A model generated the notes under the pieces. That model searched no databases and was not told the DNA's origin. It saw only the letters and a list, made by a program, of their open reading frames with translations. This document shows, piece by piece, positions 7,019 to 7,793 of a DNA stretch of 7,793 bases (positions are counted from its first letter, which is position 1; every line of letters begins with the position of its first letter). Source of the DNA: an uncultured Bacteroidales bacterium (GTDB taxonomy: Bacteria; Bacteroidota; Bacteroidia; Bacteroidales; JAUNSR01); the NCBI GenBank assembly GCA_947074165.1, contig CAMTOT010000126.1, positions 1 to 7,793 on the forward strand, written 5' to 3'. The translations under genes were made by a program, and so were the position numbers.

Positions 7019-7741
7019 ATGAATAAAATTTTTATGTTTAGAGCGATTGCCGCTTCTTTGATTTTGGCCGGAACACTAACATTACATGCTCAGACTCTTG
7101 AGCAGGGTCGTGATTATATAAATAAAAAAGAATACTCTCAAGCGAAAATTGCTTTTGACGAATTAATAAAAAAATATCCCAAACGAGCAGATGTAAATAA
7201 ATGGTATGGAGAAGCTCTGTATGAAACAGGCGACTATGCCGAAGCGGAGAAATACCTGACATTTGCTGCAAAAAACAGAGTGCAAACATCTTTTCTATAT
7301 CTTGCCAATACATGTGTTAAGCTGTATCAGTTTGACAGGGCTATAGAGAATTATAAAGTATATCTTAGTTTCATTAAGAAAAAGCCGGAGGAAACAGCCG
7401 AAGTAGAAAGGCTTATTGAAAATGCTGAGCTGCTTAAGACCGCACTTGACCGAGTGGAAAATATACAAATTATAGACAGTATTATTGTAAATAAGGCAGA
7501 GTTCTTTAACTACTTCAAACTAAGCGATGAGAACGGACATATAATTTCAGCAAGAAAAGCAAATAATAAATATGCCGAACAAAATAAACCCGTATTTGAA
7601 ACTCAACGAGGCGACAGACAGATATATTCGGTGTTGACAGATAATAACTATTCAAATATTGCATCGAGAAACAAGCTTCACGGCAATGAGTGGAGTGAAC
7701 AGTCTCTTCTGCCGGAGCCTATAAACTCTGATTCTAATGAT
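7019..7741 (+). CDS. Secreted TPR protein with start of a PD40-like region, 3' truncated
   Basis: 241 genomic codons are present and there is no stop: the insert ends inside the gene. The N-terminus is a signal peptide (MNKIFMFRAIAASLILAG then TLTLHAQ) with likely cleavage after Ala24, so the protein is exported to the periplasm or outer membrane. Residues about 26-118 form two to three TPR-like helical repeats, with GRDYINKKEYSQAKIAFDEL (30-49) and YGEALYETGDYAEAEKYL (63-80). A later part has RQIYSVLTDNNYSNI (200-214) and LPEPINSDSND (231-241), which resembles the first blade of a PD40/WD40-like propeller in Bacteroidota envelope proteins, some of which end in an OmpA-like peptidoglycan-binding domain (PorE type). 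The missing part is therefore probably several hundred residues, but this is inference. An in-frame TAA at 7001 makes the ATG at 7019 the first possible start. The reading frame continues from 7742 into adapter; those 17 residues are artificial. Confidence 0.85.
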
Positions 7742-7793
7742 AGATCGGAAGAGCGTCGTGTAGGGAAAGAGTGTACGTCCTGGTGTAAATCTC
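7742..7793 (+). other. Illumina TruSeq P5-side adapter (not genomic)
   Basis: Positions 7742-7774 match the reverse complement of the TruSeq read-1 adapter, from AGATCGGAAGAGCGTC to AGAGTGT. The next eight bases, ACGTCCTG (7775-7782), are the reverse complement of CAGGACGT, which I recall as TruSeq HT index D507. Positions 7783-7793 are the inner end of the P5 arm, GTGTAGATCTC expected, with one mismatch (A at 7788). The first A at 7742 may come from A-tailing of the insert. Confidence 0.98.

Noticed and set aside
7038..7313. 91-codon minus-strand open frame opposite the TPR gene
   Set aside because: The plus strand encodes a clear signal peptide and TPR repeats with a promoter and correct start, so the opposite frame is incidental.
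48..7741. Defence system, mobile element, CRISPR array or tRNA gene
   Set aside because: No transposase, integrase, direct-repeat array, tRNA cloverleaf or known defence gene set was seen on either strand. The Pif1 helicase has no typical defence partners beside it.

Overview
The window is one stretch of Bacteroidota DNA, most likely from the order Bacteroidales, of low G+C. The organism call rests on four things: promoter elements of the TAnnTTTG type instead of -35/-10 boxes, lack of strong Shine-Dalgarno sequences, a Pif1-type helicase with an HRDC tail, and a TPR protein leading into a PD40-like region, an architecture common in this phylum. The genus cannot be fixed from what is visible. 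Both ends are not genomic. Positions 1-47 and about 7742-7793 are dual-indexed Illumina TruSeq adapter sequence, so the real insert is about 48-7741.

Layout, left to right. A 130-base leader (48-178) with a short hairpin and a Bacteroidota-type -7 box precedes a BtuF/FecB-like substrate-binding lipoprotein (179-1303, +). Twelve bases later comes a Pif1-family helicase with a C-terminal HRDC domain (1316-3436, +). A strong hairpin at 3441-3489 lies between this gene and a convergent membrane histidine kinase with four PAS-like regions (3499-5928, -). A 220-base spacer holds the candidate kinase promoter and an intrinsic terminator for the next gene, a TtcA-family tRNA 2-thiocytidine synthetase (6149-6889, -). 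A 129-base divergent promoter region (6890-7018) separates ttcA from a secreted TPR protein (7019-7741, +), which is cut off by the library end and reads in frame into adapter.

The genes do not form one obvious pathway. They cover nutrient uptake (the lipoprotein), DNA maintenance (the helicase), sensing (the kinase, with no response regulator in view), tRNA modification (ttcA) and a cell-envelope protein. No mobile element, CRISPR array, tRNA, rRNA or defence cassette was seen. I found no new multigene system. The points most worth a second look are the adapter ends with the artificial protein tail, two genes whose -7 boxes sit exactly four bases before the ATG (candidate leaderless mRNAs), and a cysteine cluster in the last PAS domain of the kinase. 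No gene-free stretch exceeds 300 bases.
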